Part shown: piece after piece, positions 26,391 to 40,065 of the stretch
Numbering within the stretch: position 1 is the first letter of the stretch
Layout of the letters: every line of letters starts with the position of its first letter
Origin: Monomorium pharaonis
Lineage: Eukaryota; Arthropoda; Insecta; Hymenoptera; Formicidae
DNA length: 64,000 bases
Reading direction: 5' to 3'
NCBI RefSeq assembly: GCF_013373865.1
Contig: NC_050471.1
Span: 22,275,464 to 22,339,463, forward strand
Made by a program: the position numbers and the translations under genes
The notes under the pieces: model-generated
What the model was told of the DNA's origin: nothing
Databases searched by the model: none
What the model saw: the letters and a program-made list of their open reading frames with translations, nothing else

Positions 26391-29300
26391 AAACATTTTG
26401 TAATAATGGATAAAATACTCAACGTTAATAAATCACGAGTATTTATTATAAAAAAGGAGTATTTATATGAAATTATAATAAATATTTGACCTTATTGATC
26501 CTAAATAAAATATTTTAAAAGAGACAGAAGGAAAAAGTGAGAGATTCCTTACTTTTGAGGTTCTTCCTCGAATAGATTCTAAAAGTCATAGACGCTCACA
26601 CAACTTTTTCTATCCGCAAACATTTGAAAATCCTAGTTTCTTGATGACAAAAATTTATAGGAATTGAAGTCTCGAAGGAACGTTTCTTCGCGATCCATTC
26701 TGTTTATTCAACCGCAGGGTGAGGGGAGGGGGGGGCTTGGCCTCAACGGAACGTGTGGCGAAAGTTGTTCGTATACGGCTTGTTTGCTTGTAATAAATAA
26801 TTCCATTATGTTCCCTTGGGTACCGCTGTTTGCGTTCGAGCAAGGTTCGATAACGTTCCCAGATTGCAACGCGTGCAAACAAATGCAAGTCGGATCCGTT
26901 TACATCTGCACTTTGCCAGACCACGTCTTTCCTTTACTTACTTCATACATTATGCTGTAGGAAAGCAGGGAAACTTTTTTTTTCTCAACTGTCAATCAAG
27001 ACGACAGGAAATATATATCTTACGAAAAGCTATTTATCATGTTCAGTAGTGCGCTAAGTCACATTAGTCAGCCACAGGCAATTTAAAGAATGCAACGCAA
27101 TTGAAATTTTTTTTCAACTAGAGTAATTTCATTGTTTAGCACAACTTTGAAAAGTTACCCCATCTGTATCTGTCTTATTCACATAATTTTATTTCATTGG
27201 CATCCCCGTTTCTGTATTTACAATTATAAACAATATTGCCAATATTGTTATTAACAAAGTTAGATTGTAGTTTAATCGTATTCTTAATTATACTTGAATC
27301 ATCGTTCCTTTAATTCCTACGAATACGTAAGGGGATAAACGTATTTTCATGTTGTACAATTGTGTCATCTTTTTACCGTTTCCAAAGGAAAATTCGTACA
27401 TCGTATAATTTTACGGATGAAATCTCATCCCGTGACCGTAACCTTGTTTTATGGCGGGTCGCGTTATTTTCGGCCACCCTAGGTGTATCAAGGTACACAA
27501 CTACGCGTGCGTATGTATATATACGATATATCCATACACACGACAAGCGCGCTTCTCGCTTGATTCCATTATGCAAAAATATGATAATTCCAGGGGACGA
27601 TAGAACCCCCTAGATAAATGTCCTGCCAGCCCCCTGATCAATTCTGGAGCTCTCTCGAGCTATCATAACCCTCTATCCTTCTGATTCGCAATGTATCGTA
27701 ATGTGATATATTTTGTGTGCTTTATCATCTAAATCAAATATCAACATATTTTCCTACTACATAATAAATATTTTATCGAATGTTAATACTAATGTGTTTT
27801 TCTAAACGTCCTTTATATATTTTATAAATGTACTCTAAATTGGAATCTGTATTATTTATTAAAAGAGAATCATTAATCTAATTTTAGTGCTACCCGGTAA
27901 ACATTTTCGCAGAATTTTCCATAATTTTTAGAATTCCAAAATTTTTTTTTAATTGTTTTTCCATATAATTTTATAAATTTCTTTAAATACAAAATGTCTA
28001 ACAAATATTTTCACCAAAATCTATGTATATAACATCAATTAGTGATATACATTAGTGATATACTATTTTCAGTGATAATACGTTGATTTGGTCAGACAGT
28101 ATCTCCCATTTTATGGAAATCTCTGAAAGATAGCGAAAAATAACGCTGTAAATCTATAAGATTTCATTAATTCAATTTTAAAGAGCATATAAATATTTAT
28201 TTATTTAATTTACATATAATTTCGTAACATATGATTTACTACTCATTTGTTTTTATTGCTCAAAAGAATGAAAATTGAAGCGTGATTCTTTCAGAAAATT
28301 AATTTCCAATCAATGCATTTTTTAAAAACTGATAAACTCAGTATTTGTTTTGCGATATTGAGATGCAATTACAAAGTTAGGAGTGAAAGTACAAAACACT
28401 TTGGAATGTTTTTGAAAAAGCAGACCTTATAATCTGTGAAAGACTCTCTCTGTGTAAGCAAACAACAAACCATGTTGCTCTTTGTAATTCGTATCTACTA
28501 ATAAAACATCAATGCAACATTGTTTATTTTTAGTTTATAACTTGTTTATCAAAAAGCAATAATATCAATGAAAACAATTATAAAGTATTATTATCTTTAT
28601 CTTTATTCTTTTTATTATATACATATTTTTTCATAGAGAAATGAATTATTTTAATGTAAGAATCCCATTTATCTCAATGTTTTACAATTTTCCTTATTTA
28701 ATTAATGTTAATTACTGTGTGTATATTATGTAATTCTTGCTAAAAGCAAGGATATTTGTTATAAATTAGATAATCTCTACGACTCTTATATGCAAGTGCG
28801 AAATGTCTTGGAGATATAATGACTATGTTGGCAAAACGCATGGATGAGAGACATTTACCAAGGGGGTTGTTTTGCACCGTTGTTGCAGCTACTGTCGCAC
28901 GTACAAACATTAGAACCCGTTGTCACCTTTTAACTTGATGACGGACAATAAGGCTAGGCAAAGGATGACGACAGTGGCGACAGACAAGTCTCAGGGTTTC
29001 CTCTGTTTGCGAAACTCCGAGAGAAGCATAGACAATTAATTACCTTAGCAATTAAATACCTGCCAAGCTTGACGAGTAATTATTTCTCCAAACGCCACCG
29101 TGATGCTTAATATATAGAGTATACCGTAGGATCAATGTAAGGATCGGTAAATATTTGTTTCTTGATGCAGTTGAAGTTGATTTTTGTCCAAAATTTCTTA
29201 AAAAATTTAAAGAAAATCTATTTAAAGAAAAATAAATCTTTAAAATAAGTTTAAACTTGTTTTTAATTTAATCGCGTGTTGTTGGCATTTAATTTCAATG

Positions 29301-29797
29301 ATTGAGGCTTCTGCTGATTTTAATTGTTAAATAGTAAATGGGAGTGACGGTTAGGTTGAGAATTACGTTGAAAATCCGCGCCGCGCTAATGGAATTTCTA
29401 ATTAGATAATTTAATACGTTGCGCCGTGCTTCCTAAATCTTTGTATGCATTATATATTAAACGTATGTAGAAACTATAATTATAAATTAAACATCTCCGA
29501 AATGCATCTCTTAGGTAGACAAATTAAATATTCATTGCTGAAATTACAACTAAGTTGATTCCACCTAACAAATCTACATTTTAAATTTCCGTTTAAATTA
29601 TGTTAGGACATAACTATTAAAAATCATAATTAAATTAACTTGCCATCTACAAAATTTACATTTATATTAACTTTTACTCTAGATTAAAAATTAAATTAAT
29701 GACTCCTTTTTTCAATTTTACTAATACAAATAAAAAAATATCGTAGTGTCTCGTGTCAAGTTTATGAAAACATTAAAGATACTTTTTTACGTTTACG

Positions 29798-29827
29798 TTA
29801 ATATTTAAAAACGTTTTTAAATATTAA
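29798..29827. repeat. 30-bp perfect palindrome
   Basis: TTAATATTTAAAAAC joined directly to its exact complement GTTTTTAAATATTAA. It is perfectly self-complementary with no spacer and lies in AT-rich DNA. No element boundary or flanking duplication is seen. Confidence 0.9.
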
Positions 29828-32363
29828 TTACATCAACGTTTTTAGTTTGTAAAAATATAATAATTGTCAACTTAAAATTATATTTATAATATGATTCTCG
29901 CAATTAATTTAGTTAATTAATAAGACTATATATGTTTACATCCTCATTTTTATATTATGATATTTTAGTATTATATTCTCATAATTGTATAACTTTTGCC
30001 ATATCACTTTGCATTATTAAAACAATTTTTAATTATAAAGATTTTTTTTTTTAATAATAATTTTATATCTTAACGGCATAATGTTGTAAATATTTTTATT
30101 TATAATAAACTAATTAATAATACAAAATTTATAATTAAAGTACTGCAGCAATTTCAGAGTGATGCACTTAGTTGTTAAGGTATCTTGCCTAAGAATAACA
30201 TTACGATAGTCTCAGGTCCTTATTCCGAAGGTTAAACCAATCCTTCGGCAGCGTTCCGATACTTTAATCCCTAAATGGGAAAAGGATTTTTCATCGAACT
30301 TTTAAAGTAACGCCGGCATTGTATTGCCGGGCTCTCTTCGGTAAACTTTTATAATCACAAATAGGATTACCTTACTCTGCTTTTGATAAGTTCTCCTTTA
30401 AATACTGTGTATACGGCCTCCGGCGACAAAAACGTTTGCATTTGCGACTAGATTCTCATTTCTCGGGTGAATGCTGGAATTTTTATTTCTTCCTTTTATA
30501 TAAATTAATTTTTCATATCCTATTTTTATAATCAAATAATTCACTTAACATTGATCAAATTAACCAAGAGATTCTGCTATTATTCATATTTTAAATTGTA
30601 CAATTTCAATTATCAATACTAAAGTCTAATATTCGCAATACTGTATAATTAAATTACGTTATTAATCAAAATGTATGTTTCATTTTAAATTTATCATTTG
30701 TATTTTAGATTTGTGTCTCGTTCACGACACTTCAACCCTTATTGAATGTCACATTTGCACTCATCGTAACATGCGGCATTGTAACATCCGTGAATTATCA
30801 TTATAATTCCAAACAAATCCGCACTTGAATCCGCACTCTAATAAATTGATATCGAACATGATATAAATTACAATGTGAGAGAGAAAAACGGATGCGGTCG
30901 ATTGTGAGAATGAAAATTGTATCGTAATAAGCGCGTTGTAAGCTTCGTTCTAATTTCGCCAAAGTCTGTTCCGGGCTAATCCGTCGTATTGTCCGCTCAT
31001 TCTGGCATGGAAGAACAATACCTCCGTGAATGGTAATTGCCCGGATGAAACCGAATTTCCTACGAGCGAGCTTCGCTGAAGTTTTCGCGACTCCGATTCG
31101 CCGGTACGCGACTAGATGCTTCCCGAGGAGAAGAATAATCGATTGCTTTGAAAAGACAAATTTAGTATAGTATTTATCTTTCTCTGAAACAGAATAAATT
31201 CTTACGTCGACGAAAACAACTTTACGCGAATCTATTAGCGGAATTAAATTTAACAAAAAGTTGCTGCATAGCATGTATCTTTTTCAGTTGTAAAAAAGAC
31301 TACTTATAGAAGACTCATATTCGAACTAATATTTATCAAATACTTAAAAAAATGAAACTTTTAAATTACCCTAACAAAATAGAGAAAATTTTTTAATAAG
31401 TTATTAAAAGGAAATTCTGTAATGGTTAATAATCTATTACAACAAAACTTTACTAATAAATAAAGTAGCAAGAGTGATATAAGCAAATAAATAGATAAAG
31501 TTAGACTACTAATTAAATAAAGGATTATCTCTTCTGGATTATCTGTAATTTTACACAAAATATACCAAAATTAAAACTTTTCTCTAGATTTTAATTACCA
31601 CACAAAATACATTTATCAACTTAAAACTCTTTTTTTTTTCTCTTTGAGTTAAATTTATAAATTTGCTAAACAAAACTTAATTAGATATACACATCTAAAT
31701 TTATCTACTTATTAAAATAATTTAAAAAAAGTTTATGTTTTTTCACATTCCATTTCTCTATTTCGCTCAAAAACTTTTTAGAAATCTTTTTATCTTTTCA
31801 TTTTGCATACATTCTTTACTTAAAAGTCAGAAATTGATGTGATCGAGTCCATTCGTATTATCCAACCCTTGCTGAGCTCCATTATGCTTTTCAGCCGACA
31901 GAGCGAGATTTCATTTCGCCGTTAACGAGTGCCGATTTTTCTCAATTATGCGCTACAAAGTATCTATCCTTTCTTCATTAGTCTGACAGTCTCGATTTCA
32001 GGTATACCTATATGTATAGGGAAAATCGGAAATTTTATATTGACCTTACAATGAGGGTGAATCGACAACCCCCTCACTTCCGCAAAATGCACATTATTTT
32101 TCACTGTCAGTGAAATTAACAAAAATTTAAATAAATTTCGAATTTTAATCAAAATTAGTTTTGATATTCATTAAGACCACGTTTACAGAATTAATATAAA
32201 TGATACTGAAATTGTAATTTTTAATTTGAAATTCAATAAATTGTAATTTAATTTAATATTAAGATTAAAAGATTTTATCAAAATTAATTCGAATAAAGTT
32301 ATAAATTTACAATTAATCACAATTAAATCAAATAAAAGTAACACACTGTAATTGTATGTAATG

Positions 32364-32418
32364 ATAAATATAACTTTTGTAATTTCATTGTTTGTTCACT
32401 TACAAAAGTTATATTTAT
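32364..32418. repeat. Perfect 19-bp inverted repeat, 17-nt loop
   Basis: The arm ATAAATATAACTTTTGTAA (32364-32382) is matched exactly by its complement at 32400-32418. The 17-nt spacer makes a hairpin. It is shorter than a typical microRNA precursor and has no mismatches, so a small fold-back relic is more likely. Confidence 0.9.
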
Positions 32419-35400
32419 TTGTGCAATAATAATAATAATTATGTAAATTTGCTGGATTATTATGAATTTCCATATAACGTCTGCCGATGTACTTCGAGGA
32501 TCGAACAACATATCATCCGTGATATTTTCTTGCTCGCCAAATATCTCTCCGTGCCCGAACAAAAACGTACCCGGCTTCGATATCGATTCTGCGATAATTT
32601 CACGCTTCGAACGATTATAGCGCGACAGCTGCGGAATGTCGCATATCCGAGGCATGGTCGACCTGAATGTAGATATCGGTCGAGGTTCGATATTTATAAC
32701 GGGGGTTAATATCGATGTCATTTCGAAGAGGCCGGTTTATAGCGTGAAGAATCTAAAGCCGATTTAGAGGAATTAGCCGTTCCAGCAAAACTTTATAGAG
32801 GGAATTTCGTGCCCCTGTTGTCCCATTCGCATAATACGTGAAATGCACTCCATGATATGGTGATGCGAAATAAAATCTCACAAACGAAAACAGAGGACAT
32901 ATTCGGTATAGGCGTAAACTTTTTGCTTTTATACTTTAACAAAAAATGTTATATTCTTCTACTTAATTAAGATTTAAATGTCTTCAAATTTTTATATTTT
33001 TATATACACATAGTTGTTAATTTGTGTATAATTTATACATATATGTGATTTATATATGTGATTCCACGATCTTCATTCACAGATCTTTAAATCTTCTAAT
33101 CCTTTACTTCACATGCTTGCCACGTCATATCATAATTCAAATCCATATAGAGATATGCGTGATCATCGATTTCATTGGTTTTCAAAAAATCTTCGAAAAT
33201 CTTCAAAGCTTGAAATTTAAAAATCTTTGGATCCTTGAATCATGAATTTTTACATTCCTACATCTATTACGTTTGAAAGCAACCATCAGCGTAGAAAATA
33301 GCAAAGCAAGAAAAAAAAATAACATAATGTTGCGCTCTTGCAGAAGCCATTACATATGACCCTTTTCGAGGGAACTTAATCCCTTTGAATAAAGAAAGGT
33401 GACGTCTGCGCGAATAGCTTTCAAATCCTTTCATATTCTCGAAGGACGTTCGCGCTTTCGACTTGCATGCTGCATCTGTGTGCATTGCGTAGCCAATGAT
33501 TGCATAGTGCTTCGAAGAAAGAGCTGGAAATGATGGCGAAATCTTGTCGCCGAGTATATACGGATCATTACATTCCAGAATATTTAGATTCAAACTCAGG
33601 TTTGAATAATATTTTTTGCTAATAAATTTTATCACTCACAACAAGACCTTGCACTTAACGTTGGAATAATAAAATCTAAAAGGACACATTATTCAAATAC
33701 ACAGTCAACGTCCTTTTTATTAACAATGATGCCCGATTTCTATTAACTAATGACGAGTATGACAAAAAATTTTGAAAGCACGCAACATCCACAAAAAAAG
33801 GGACGGAAAGGGAGATGCTGACTGCCTGTAAACGGCAATCGGAAAGTTTAAACGACGTTTCGAGCAGCGGAAGTTTTCACGATGGAGGAGCGTATCTTCC
33901 GGCTTTACTTTCCAACTTCGATAATTTCATATCTCGCGAGAAAACGCCGCATTACGGAAGTGGGAGCAGAAAATCTCGAGTTAATCCGATCGTCGCTGGC
34001 GAGTTAGAGAGCCTAAGGGTCGAACGTCAAGACGTGCCTTCAGGAAGGTTTGAAATTTTTGATTTTAATGACTCGCGTGAAGGAAATTAATACTCGAGTC
34101 CAAAAAATTAAACAATCAACAGGGTTCGAAAAATTGGCAACAAAGAGTATAAAAAGTTAGGAGATTCCGCGATATGTGATATCGCGACTCTATATCTACA
34201 TTACTGTGTTTAAATAATAATATAAATTAATTGTATTTTAATATATAATAATCTAACGTATAATAAAAAATATAATTCGAAAAATGTAATGCGTGGTAGT
34301 ATAATGGAAAAAAAGTTACATTTGTAAAAAGAGAGCTTTCATTAAAAGTACAAAGGTCTGAAAATATAAAAGGAAAATTGTGGAAAAATTCGCGCATAAA
34401 TCGCGGTTGTTACGCTTGTGCTTATTAACCACGGCAATAGTTGATTACGCGCGAAGAGCTGGAAGAAAAGAGGTTTCCTTCGAGCGTAGTCGAGCGTGGC
34501 TGATGTTCACTTCAGTAAGGACTTAATTTGCAAAGTATCCCGGGCGAAATCTTAGCCAGACGGCGGCGGCCTCGACTGAAAGCCAAATGAGGGTGGAGGG
34601 GGTGACGGAGGTTGCGCGGCCGTCTAATTTGTATAAAATTTGCTTCTCTTCTCGTCACCCTTCCACCCTCGCCCTTTTCTCTTCCTCTGTGCAACTGCAG
34701 GCGAACTTAATTTAAGTTGAAAAGTCAACCTCGTACCCGTCGACCGCACTTCAAACAGAATCCGCGTTTGCCAACCACCGGATGGTCCTTCATCGCATAC
34801 AGGATGATTCTGTCCAGCCATTCACTCCTCCCACCCCCTCTTTTGGAGACTAAGCCTGTGGAAATTTTAACAAAAATTGAGCTTTCGTTTGTTATTGAAT
34901 TTTGTTGTTACGTCATTAATGGGCCATAAATAACACAAATTAAATTAATTTAATACAAAAAAATATCACAAAGTGTCACGTTTTACTTCCCAAAAGTTGA
35001 AATTTTTTATCTGATCTCTTTTAATTAAAACATTTTGAATCCTATATTATATATTATGCAAATCGATGTAATTTTATTCTCCTCCTTTTATTTATAGTCT
35101 AATTATTATCATGCTAACATCAAAACAATTCTAACTGACAATCCTCGGCATCTTAATAAAATTCAATTTCAATCCAATTTCTACCTTTTGTTCCTTTGTC
35201 GAGACATGAAATAACGAGAACTTCTCATGGCTGTATTCGCAGAACAGGTGTCTTTCACCTGCAGGATTAAGAACGCCACTTGGCACCAGAGATAATCGGA
35301 AGTAGACTCAGAGGTAAAATAACTAGGTACTAAGCTCGGTAGTCGACTCCAACAAATAATGAGTCCGCCTTTTATATCCACCGTTTCGTAAAGTTCATTG

Positions 35401-38400
35401 CCACGGAAGGTATTTACCGCAAGCAAGCGAAATACATATAAACGTTTCTACGAAGCGCAGCAGAGTGGAAGATGGCCGCCGACCAGAGGCGAAAGCGGAA
35501 ATGAGGTCAAACACCTTAATTAAGACATAATTATCGACCGTCTACCGCGTTACTGTACCGACGATAACGAGGACAAAAGTCGGCCAGTCACCGCGCTAGC
35601 CAACCTGGTTCAAGGATTCGACAGGTCCCCCAAGGATACAAGAAACTAGAACTTCTGGAAGTGACAACACGAACATTTTAGAATTCTCGAACGATCTTAA
35701 ACTTAAAGTCGCCAAACTTTATGCTTCACTTTTTATTTATTGCTCTCCTACTGTTAATATTATTTTTGCTTAAAATATTGAACGCTTCCATCTCAAGAGT
35801 TCGAAAAGATTCAAACATTTATCGTGTCAAACGCGTTTCTCGCAAAATAGGAAAGAAATATAAGAAATAAAATTGTCCATTTTAAGAACGAAGAAATTTG
35901 AAACAGTAAGAATCGGAAAACAAAACATTCGAGCGGTCAAAAAGGCTCGAGCATTTTAAGGTCGGAAAGATAAAAAAATTTCGGGACTTAACGGATGGAA
36001 AAGGATTCAAGGATTCCTCCTCATTTCGGAGGAGCGGAAAGTTCAAGGACGTAAAGCAAGCCTCGATCAATCTAGCAAACGATTATTCCCCTTTCCGCAT
36101 CCCTTTTGCTTTGTTACGACGCCATTATTTCCTGGCGTTTTGTCTTGGGTTGTTTCATAAGATTAGATACTATCCGTTTTAGTTAGGCTGACGGGGCAAT
36201 ATGCCACCAACAACTTGGCGTTTTGTTAACGTGTTCCATTCCTCCTTCCTTATGGCAACCATGTCAAACCATATATCACATTTTTTCCTATCCTAGCACT
36301 TGCTTGAAATAAAACGTGAAGTCTCGAAAAAAATCTTGATACTTAAACAGAATTGACAGGAAAGGAATCCTTCCGCTAAGAAATGTATTACTTATTAATA
36401 GCTTCTTGATTTTTTATCAATTAATTAATTCATTTATATTTAAACTATGTAATTCCTGGTATTTCATTGAGTTCTATAAAAGATTTTAAACGATTTTCAT
36501 TATCCCGAAACAAATTTGCTCTGTCCACCATAAAGATCGTGGCGAGATTGCGCATCTGTGAGAAGAGAATAAGCGTGGCGCACTATGAAAGGATACTTAA
36601 AATTGGAAGCATCGCAGCTTGAGCTGATTACTATGGTCCAATTCTGTTGGTATTAAATCTTTGAAAGCGAGAGCCTTATTAGATGTATTGAGGTGCGACA
36701 CATAGAAGAGTAATCCCCTGTCCGATGATCCCGAAGCCACTAAAGCGAGTGCTCGTTAATTATACGTCGTTACGAGCGTACATACGCAATGAGATACCAC
36801 CTTTGCAGGGGTTAATGAGAATAAAGCATAATTAATGCAACCGGCACCGCTGGCGCATCGTCCAATGTTACAAAAGCATGGCGCAATGAAATTACGAATT
36901 TATGGTGCGCACGTAGATTTTTAAATTTGTCTTCTTGTTTCCGCTTGCATAAACATGTAAACAATATTGGACTGATTAAAATACTAAAGGAACAAATAGC
37001 ATTGTTAAAGATTGAGTAATATTATTTGAAACGTTTCCAATATTTTAAACAATTTAAACAAATGTACACGTTCAACTGTGTACATTTGTGAGAAATAAAT
37101 AAATAAATAACAATTCTGAATTAACTCTAAATATAATTCTGTCATATTTCCCTTGAGTTCTGCGTTCTCTTAATTGCTCAGACACAAAGAAGTGTCCGCG
37201 AGAAAGGACATTTACCCCAAGGGTTGGCGATGACGGGAAAATTTTCGAGGCGCGACGGAGTAAATCGTTAACGAAAGAATAAAGGCGTCAATGCAAATGG
37301 CGGATGCGGGTAGCAAGGTCGATATTTCACGTTTTAAGGCGCGACGTTTACGATCCTACCGCGCCCCGACCGTTTTACAACAATTGTCTCCGGCGTGTGA
37401 CGTCATTAAAACTCCACTTGCCGCTGGGACTATTAATGTTTGCCATTACCGTAATAATGGGGTACGCCTTTTATGGGGTATTAATGACCCCTCATAAGAG
37501 AAATACGAGTTTTCCTCGAGTGGTTTGGTTCTTTATATACATTGTGGCCGCTTCATTTCGAATAATCCTGTTGAAGGATAGCGTCAAAACTTTCCTTTCG
37601 CTTCGCCACCTCGTTATCCTGTCGATTTATTACTTAATCGTATAAGGTAAATTTATGAGAGAATTTTATAACTTGGCACAGAAACCCACAATCGACGATG
37701 AAACAATCATCGTGCATCAAAGGAAGCGATTCGTCAATGGAGTTCTGCTTAATGAAATCCCAGCCCTTTTTTTTTCGGACTCTACAATTGCGGTAGCACA
37801 ATTCTCAATTCTGGGATCTATGGATTACGGGATTTACGCCAGGATCGCTAGGTAAGCGTGCTCGCGCGGAAGGAAGACGTGCTTGGCGAGGGACGCGCGA
37901 TTGCCTCCGCGAAAGTGCAATTTGGAACGGCGTCGCCGTTCCTCTTCGAGATTTAGAGGCTCGTTGCCAAATGTCAGAGCAGCGAGTACCACCCAGTAAT
38001 TAAGTTTACTTCCAAGAAATGCGTCCGCTGTACTCTCCTCCCTCCCCTCCCCCCCCCCACCCTTCCCGGTTTCACCGTCCACGAGTGGTACCAACCGTGA
38101 TTCCCGATTCCCCATCTTCACCTTCTCCACCCTTCCGCTGCTAGATTGTGCCCAGTCTTGTAGAACAAGTCCTCTAACGATGGGCTGCGACGAGAATAGA
38201 GAGACTTTGTTGCCCTCGAAACCTGTAGGAACTGCGAAGCAGAGGTCCGTGTATTTGCCTGTCCCAGGATAACCTTCCATTCTTTTTATCACTCGACTCG
38301 ACAATGTCGAATAGGTCTGAATTTAGTTAAGTACGAACGATACGATATCTCGGCAAAAAGTCACTTAACGTTATTGAAAACAATTTGTAACATTTCAGTG

Positions 38401-38823
38401 TGTGTGGGTATTTAAATTTCATGAGATCACTAATTGTTTTTAACTACGTAATAAAATGTTTCAACTTTAGATGCATATTCTTAGTCTTGCCGTTAAAAAT
38501 GTCGGACGTAACTGTACAATTTAATCTTGTCAGTTAACCAAGTTTAAGCGCTTTAATGCTTACCTATCCTACACGACTTGGTTTAATTACTATCTCTGCA
38601 ACCATTTTTAAAGCATTTCTTTTAATAGCATTGTCAAATTTTTCCGTTACATTTCTTTATAATTATATTTTACTTAAAAGCTTTTCATTTGTATAAGAAA
38701 AAATGATACGGTAAGTAAAGTTGATTTTTTGCAAGCATGTATAAAAAATTGTTCTAACTACATTCACATAATTCTAATGTTTATGAGAGTATTTCAAAAA
38801 GTGACGTAATACATCAGTCATTC
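32419..38823. other. Gene-free stretch with scattered CpG-richer patches
   Basis: No gene is supported. CpG-richer patches lie at 32540-32720, 34430-34860, 35470-35640, 37170-37500 and 37850-38300. The 156-codon minus-strand frame at 37834-38304 runs through the C-rich tract near 38040-38067, which supplies its GGGG-coded glycines, so I regard it as fortuitous. A 12-bp inverted repeat (ACAAATGTACAC, 8-nt loop) lies at 37058-37089. The rest is ordinary AT-rich DNA. Confidence 0.65.
38040..38067 (-). other. Strong predicted G-quadruplex motif (minus strand)
   Basis: Five C-runs on the plus strand (3, 4, 10, 3 and 3 bases) are separated by loops of 1, 1, 1 and 2 bases. The minus strand is thus a short-loop G-quadruplex candidate, the best by pattern in this window. 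Confidence 0.7.
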
Positions 38824-38831
38824 GATGCATC
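38824..38831. repeat. 8-bp target-site duplication, left copy
   Basis: GATGCATC lies directly outside the left end of the hAT element and is repeated exactly at 39279-39286. The target itself is palindromic. Confidence 0.9.
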
Positions 38832-39278
38832 CAGGGTTGCCACCCGTCTCGATTTTGCCGGAATTGTCAATCGATTTTTCAATCTTTGTCCCGCGTCTCG
38901 GCACAATAGCGACCGGGACGCTAAAAGTCCCGAGTTTCAGAAATTGATCAAATTCATAAGCAAAGTGCAATGTCTAAAGAAAGCTTCAGAGGCTTCAAAG
39001 CCTTGTTTTATCGTCTGGAATAAGTAGATGCCTCTGATATCGGATACAACTGATATTATTTAACTGATAGATTTAATGTTGTTAATTTTGTTTCATTTAA
39101 TTTTACTTTAAAAACTTTATTTTAATGTTTAAATTATTTTTATGATTGTGTAATGACATGAAAATAGACTAATAAAAAAGAAAAAATGTATCATGTAAAT
39201 AAACTTGTAAATATTTAACCCCCCTCTCCCCGCTAATAAAAAGTCCCGGTTTTTATTAAAAGAAAAGTGGCAACCCTG
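38832..39278. mobile_element. Non-autonomous hAT transposon, 447 bp
   Basis: The ends are exact 12-bp terminal inverted repeats: CAGGGTTGCCAC at the left and GTGGCAACCCTG at the right. They are bordered by a perfect 8-bp duplication of GATGCATC. An 8-bp duplication with CAGGGTTG-type ends is the hallmark of the hAT superfamily. Near both ends there are further related blocks containing CCCGTCTCG or AAGTCCCGG. At 447 bp with no long frame it cannot encode a transposase, so it depends on an autonomous relative elsewhere. The intact duplication and matching ends argue for a fairly recent insertion. Confidence 0.93.
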
Positions 39279-39286
39279 GATGCATC
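39279..39286. repeat. 8-bp target-site duplication, right copy
   Basis: GATGCATC directly follows the right terminal repeat and is identical to 38824-38831. Confidence 0.9.
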
Positions 39287-39904
39287 CGTCACAAAATGCT
39301 AATACGTAAAAAAAAATTCTTAAATTTATATTTTCTCAGCAACTACACAATCAATCAGTTAAAAAAATTTAATATAATATTAGTTTTACTGTAAATAATG
39401 TTATTTATAAACATGTTGAAACATTTTGATTTTTCGATCATACTTCCCTAAATGTAAAATCAATAACAAACTAACGATACGATGCAACATTTTCACATTA
39501 ATTCCATTATTCCGATCTTGCCGCACGTGAATTAATGTATTCCGGGCAGTTTATCCGTATCTTCGGGTCACAGAGTGGATATGTAGCGTAGCACTTCGAT
39601 CCGCGCTTCTTAAGGCTGCAGGACCTTAAGCCGAGCTTAACACGTCACCCGGAATTTGATCGGCCCTCGTTATCCCCCGCTAGGCAGCCTGGACCCCGTA
39701 ACATGGCATCCTGATAATCCTTGCTCGGTTAACCGAAATCTCTTCTAAGCCTAAGCAGCAACGGCCGGCAACGCGCGACGCTTGGAATTTACAGAGGAAC
39801 CGAAACTTCATTCCCCCCACGTGTAATCTCTTCTGTATTTTAGATTCGCCGGTTTATCGTGGGTTATACGTAGGTAGATTTACTGAAAGTGTCACAAATG
39901 CAAA

Positions 39905-40065
39905 AAAATATGAATTTTAATCTAACTAAACGTGACTTTCGTTAAGAGAGAGTTGAATTAAATAATATGTACGTCATTTAAAAAAAAAGTTACATGTTAA
40001 TTTATTTCAGTTCTCTCTTAACAAAAATTACATTTAATTAAATTTAAATTTAAAATTTTTCACTC
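39905..40065. mobile_element. Diverged MITE-like inverted repeat
   Basis: The arms (about 39911-39971 and 39991-40052) are imperfect complements with a short A-rich loop. The best block is GTTAAGAGAGA on the left and TCTCTCTTAAC on the right, with matching AT-rich sequence on either side. No target-site duplication can be fixed. It is probably an old fold-back MITE. Confidence 0.5.

Larger units (their letters stand above)
22001..32360. other. AT-rich gene-free stretch
   Basis: Mostly AT-rich DNA, especially 22670-23160, 23590-23940, 27700-28780, 29140-30140 and 31280-31840. CpG-richer patches lie at 23960-24340 and 24860-25170. No gene is supported. The minus-strand 157-codon frame at 30801-31274 matches no family I know. 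Simple repeats include an AC run at 26365-26390, a two-copy 13-bp direct repeat (TTAGTGATATAC) near 28036-28062, and several small stem-loops at 30225-30330. A G-rich motif at 26717-26735 can satisfy the quadruplex pattern. Confidence 0.65.

Noticed and set aside
30801..31274. 157-codon minus-strand frame
   Set aside because: No recognisable motif, lies in AT-rich DNA, and length is compatible with chance.
35240..35275. Minus-strand acceptor fused to a donor (AATCCTGCAG|GTGAAAG)
   Set aside because: The donor half is weak, and it is on the opposite strand to the two better ratchet-like sites.
37834..38304. 156-codon minus-strand frame
   Set aside because: Its Gly/Arg/Glu-rich middle is the translation of a C-rich tract. 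No domain is recognisable.
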